From the NCBI GenBank assembly GCA_025352625.1, contig JANXSR010000251.1, positions 1-35,330 of the forward strand: a DNA stretch of 35,330 nt. The letters are read 5' to 3'. Shown piece after piece: positions 32,873 through 35,330 of the stretch. Source of the stretch: Ferruginibacter sp. (lineage in GTDB: Bacteria; Bacteroidota; Bacteroidia; Chitinophagales; Chitinophagaceae). The position numbers and the translations under genes are program-made. Position 1 is the first letter of the stretch. Each line of letters opens with the position of its first letter. The notes below the pieces were generated by a model. The model made no database searches. It was not told the DNA's origin and was given only the letters and a program-made list of their open reading frames with translations.

Positions 32873-33418
32873 TTATAAAACTTTATAAAAATGAATAATC
32901 ACGCTGTCTTTTTTTCTTTCGCCACTTGCGATAAATATGTATTTATTCATGTAATCATATATTTCCGACGCCGTTTCAAAAAAAGGAGTGGCACGAAAAT
33001 AATATTCTTTTGCATCCACTGCTTCTCCCCTTGACAGCCTTTGCAATACTTCAGCCGGTCCATGACGGTACCCTTTGTTTTCAACATAAATCAATACACC
33101 ATCATTTGTTTTCAAGGTATATTTTGCATTTAGTTCAGCTACATTATCAGCCCTTATAATTTGCCAGTCGGCCCCGCCCGGTTCTACAGTTCCCTTTATA
33201 GCCGGGCCTTCAAAACTTCCTCCGGTAATTGGAATGATACGGCGGTGGCCATGCGGGGTAGCTCCTAAATCCTGTACCACACCTAATGTAATATTTGCAG
33301 TAAAAGCAAATTCTAATTTCGGGAGATCATCATTTTCTAAATGGATGGGAGTTTTACCCATGGCAATGCCTGTTAATCCTACACCTATTGTTGTTAAAAA
33401 TTGTTTCCTGCTTTTCAT
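32873..33418 (-). CDS. Exported DUF3237 protein
   Basis: A 181-residue protein. The start at 33418 opens a Tat-like leader, MKSRKQFLTTIGVGLTGIAMG; the alternative upstream start at 33457 would add 13 residues before it. The mature part is DUF3237: LEFAFTANITLGVVQDLG, RRIIPITGGSFEGPAIKGTVEPGGADWQ, YTLKTNDGVLIYVENKGYRHGP, and EYYFRATPFFETA. The family is a beta-barrel of unknown function that often turns up beside aromatic or xenobiotic catabolic genes. It is 10 bases upstream of the hydratase gene, so the two are probably co-translated. Function unknown; an extracytoplasmic binding role is possible. Confidence 0.85.
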   Translation of the reverse strand: MKSRKQFLTTIGVGLTGIAMGKTPIHLENDDLPKLEFAFTANITLGVVQDLGATPHGHRRIIPITGGSFEGPAIKGTVEPGGADWQIIRADNVAELNAKYTLKTNDGVLIYVENKGYRHGPAEVLQRLSRGEAVDAKEYYFRATPFFETASEIYDYMNKYIFIASGERKKDSVIIHFYKVL

Positions 33419-33538
33419 TATTAGTATTTTATGTAACAGTTTTTGGGACACAAACACTAAGAAGCACTACGAACACAACGTTGTGCACTTTGTGGGCCTT
33501 TGTGTACTTTGTGACCTTGTTCTGACCTCATCCTCTTA

Positions 33539-33560
33539 TCCTTCTCCATTTGGAGAAGGA
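33539..33560. repeat. TCCTTCTCC-ATTT-GGAGAAGGA hairpin
   Basis: Nine-base perfect arms with a 4-base loop in the 282-base spacer between the acyl-CoA dehydrogenase and DUF3237 genes. Nearby, ACTTTGTG-type units repeat at 33487-33525, and a shorter TCTCC-TTT-GGAGA dyad lies at about 33679-33691. It may end or attenuate the dehydrogenase transcript, though no T-run follows on the coding strand. Confidence 0.6.
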
Positions 33561-33700
33561 CGGCACTACATTTCAAATCCAAACTTTATATCTACCACAT
33601 CAGCATTGTCTCTCTATTCAACTTTTTCGGAGACACTAATTATTAAGTGGTTTCCGAAAAACGGACCTTTATTGTTTCTCTCCTTTGGAGATGTTAGGCC

Positions 33701-35330
33701 TTACAATATCATTTCATTTTCTTTCCAAACGGTCAGCACTTTTTCATCTTTCAACCTTGCACATAATCCTTTTGTTTTTACCAGTTCGTAATGATAAAAG
33801 AATTGCATGGTTTCAATTTTTGAGCGGTAAAAATTTTCATTATCTGTTGTACTGTTTTTTTCACTTAAGCTGTTGTTGGCCACCACAGCCTGTTTCAACC
33901 ATTGCCATGCTATATTCACCAAACCAAATAACTCCATATACAAAGTAGCATCGCTTAAAAATATTTCTGCATCGCCTTTTGATGCAATGTTTAATAAATG
34001 TGTTGTTATATTTTCCAGTCCCTCTATCTCGTTCAATAACCAATCAGCATATTGTTGCAGGCTGCTTACCTGTTGCGCCGCATCAATATCTTTCATCACT
34101 TCTTCTTTCCAGTATTGCAAAGACCTTCCATTATTCATTGGCACCTGCCTACCCAACAATGCCTGCGATTGTATACCTGTTGTGCCCTCATACAAACTCA
34201 TGATGCGTACATCTCGTGCTAATTGTTCCAATATAAAATCTTCTGTATAACCATAACCCCCTAAAACCTGCATACCATTATTCACTGATGCATTTCCCAT
34301 TTCTGCGCCGTAGGTTTTCGCCACCGGTGTCAACAACTCCAGTAAATCATTGTAGCGCTGTTGCTCATCACCACTACTTATTTTTTCCAGGTCGATATAT
34401 TTATAGCATTGTAGTATTAAAGCCAAAGAGCCTTCTACAACTGCTTTCTGTAAAAACAACATGCGCCTTACATCGGGGTGATGAATAATAGTTGTTGGTG
34501 GTTCATTGAGATTTTTATTATTCAATCTCCGCCCCTGCGGCCTTTCTTTTGCATACTGCAGGGAAGCATAATACGCAGCAGACGCAATGTATGTTCCTGC
34601 AAGGCCAACACCTAATCTTGCATTGTTCATCATCTGGAACATATAAAATAATCCTTTCCCTTCTTCACCAATCAAATATCCAATGCAATCATTTGCTGCA
34701 CCAAATTCCAGGTGCATGGCTGGGGTACTGTGTTGCCCCATTTTGTGATAAATACCAATGGAACTAACATCATTACTGATACAATTCCCATTGTCATCCT
34801 TTCTTTTTTTAGGAACAATAAAAAGAGAAATTCCTTTTACACCTTTCGGCGCATCTTTTACTCTTGCCAATACCAGGTGAATAATATTTTCCGTTATATC
34901 ATGATCGCCGGCACTGATAAAAATTTTCTGGCCTTTTATCCGATAGCTATCGGATTTATAAGTTCCATTTTGCTGAAGCAAAGCCTCCGTAGCAATATCA
35001 CTTAAAGAGCTGCCAGCCTGCGTTTCGGTCAAACACATGGTGGCAGTATATTCACCGCTCAATATTTTAATTCCAAACTCACTGATCAAACCGGGTGAAG
35101 CAAAACTGGTTAATAACCTTGCTGCGCCGTTCGATAAGGAGGTAAACATTTCGAAACCATTGTGTGCGTTGCCTACAATAAAATCTGCCGCCGCATATAC
35201 GGTTTTCGGCAATTGCTGCCCGCCAAACTGTTCATCAAAACTTGCCGCCATTAAACCACTGTCACAAAAAGCTTTATAATATTCAGCAATGGCTTTATGC
35301 ACTTTCACTTCTCCGTTTATCAACTCCGGT
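33701..35330 (-). CDS. Acyl-CoA dehydrogenase, N-terminus outside the window
   Basis: At least 542 residues of an FAD-dependent acyl-CoA dehydrogenase. The frame is open to the window edge, and relatives of this subgroup have about 600 residues, so roughly the first 50-60 are missing; no start is assigned. Visible parts are LTETQAGSSLSDI (FAD/substrate loop), KIFISAGDHD, GVKGISLFIVPKK, NARLGVGLAGTYIASAAYYASLQYAKERPQGR, and the region LYEGTTGIQSQAL with the catalytic Glu. The C-terminal extra domain, ending VWKENEMIL, is typical of the long DmdC-like group. It would desaturate aryl-propanoyl-CoA or a fatty acyl-CoA. With the hydratase and SDR it completes a beta-oxidation set. Confidence 0.9.
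   Translation of the reverse strand, partial: PELINGEVKVHKAIAEYYKAFCDSGLMAASFDEQFGGQQLPKTVYAAADFIVGNAHNGFEMFTSLSNGAARLLTSFASPGLISEFGIKILSGEYTATMCLTETQAGSSLSDIATEALLQQNGTYKSDSYRIKGQKIFISAGDHDITENIIHLVLARVKDAPKGVKGISLFIVPKKRKDDNGNCISNDVSSIGIYHKMGQHSTPAMHLEFGAANDCIGYLIGEEGKGLFYMFQMMNNARLGVGLAGTYIASAAYYASLQYAKERPQGRRLNNKNLNEPPTTIIHHPDVRRMLFLQKAVVEGSLALILQCYKYIDLEKISSGDEQQRYNDLLELLTPVAKTYGAEMGNASVNNGMQVLGGYGYTEDFILEQLARDVRIMSLYEGTTGIQSQALLGRQVPMNNGRSLQYWKEEVMKDIDAAQQVSSLQQYADWLLNEIEGLENITTHLLNIASKGDAEIFLSDATLYMELFGLVNIAWQWLKQAVVANNSLSEKNSTTDNENFYRSKIETMQFFYHYELVKTKGLCARLKDEKVLTVWKENEMIL

Noticed and set aside
33701..35323. TTG at 35323 as the start of the acyl-CoA dehydrogenase
   Set aside because: The frame stays open to the window edge and the N-terminal helices expected for the family are missing, so the gene is cut by the edge.

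Overview
The window is AT-rich and densely coded. It looks like a chromosomal segment from a Bacteroidota organism, probably Chitinophagaceae-like. The reasons are the family mix (secreted Kelch and MORN proteins, SMP-30/esterase fusion, DUF1569, four-helix-bundle protein, BLUF protein), short spacers without strong Shine-Dalgarno sequences, and ATATTGG-type and CCCCTTTAGGGG-type intergenic repeats. This placement comes from protein character, not from a marker gene. No rRNA, tRNA, CRISPR array or transposase was found.

Region 1 (about 0.1-9.0 kb) is a mixed accessory stretch. It holds a DUF1569/DinB-like protein, a lipoprotein of unknown function, a secreted esterase plus beta-propeller fusion, a class A beta-lactamase-like serine hydrolase, an alpha/beta hydrolase, a secreted MORN-repeat protein, a stand-alone BLUF photoreceptor beside a staphylococcal-nuclease-fold protein, and a decayed Kelch-repeat pseudogene.

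Region 2 (about 9.1-20.5 kb, all minus strand) is a complete protocatechuate branch of the beta-ketoadipate pathway. In transcription order it reads pobA, pcaD, a DJ-1/PfpI gene, pcaC, pcaH, pcaG, a secreted type-B carboxylesterase, a fused pcaIJ, pcaF, pcaB and a secreted xylose-isomerase-like TIM-barrel protein. Together the pob/pca genes would convert 4-hydroxybenzoate to succinyl-CoA and acetyl-CoA. A divergent AraC-family regulator (20.7-21.6 kb) faces pobA across a 220-bp spacer that contains several dyads and a 21-bp-spaced direct repeat.

Region 3 (about 21.8-35.3 kb, all minus strand) looks like the upper pathway feeding region 2. It encodes an acyl-CoA dehydrogenase (cut by the window edge), a DUF3237 protein, an enoyl-CoA hydratase, a feruloyl/coumaroyl-CoA synthetase, a type-II 3-hydroxyacyl-CoA dehydrogenase (SDR), a four-helix-bundle protein, a MetE-like zinc methyltransferase, two secreted alpha/beta hydrolases (one feruloyl/acetyl-xylan-esterase-like), a malonyl-CoA synthetase, the malonate transporter MadLM, and an amidohydrolase resembling 4-hydroxyphenyl-beta-ketoacyl-CoA hydrolase. 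The model is: secreted esterases free hydroxycinnamates from plant esters; the acids become CoA thioesters; the side chain is shortened by a beta-oxidation-like route to 4-hydroxybenzoate; and PobA/Pca finish the ring. A malonate uptake and activation module sits inside the same gene run.

Many spacers in regions 2 and 3 carry related imperfect repeats built on GATATTGG. One copy lies inside the pcaG reading frame, and inverted copies flank the four-helix-bundle gene.
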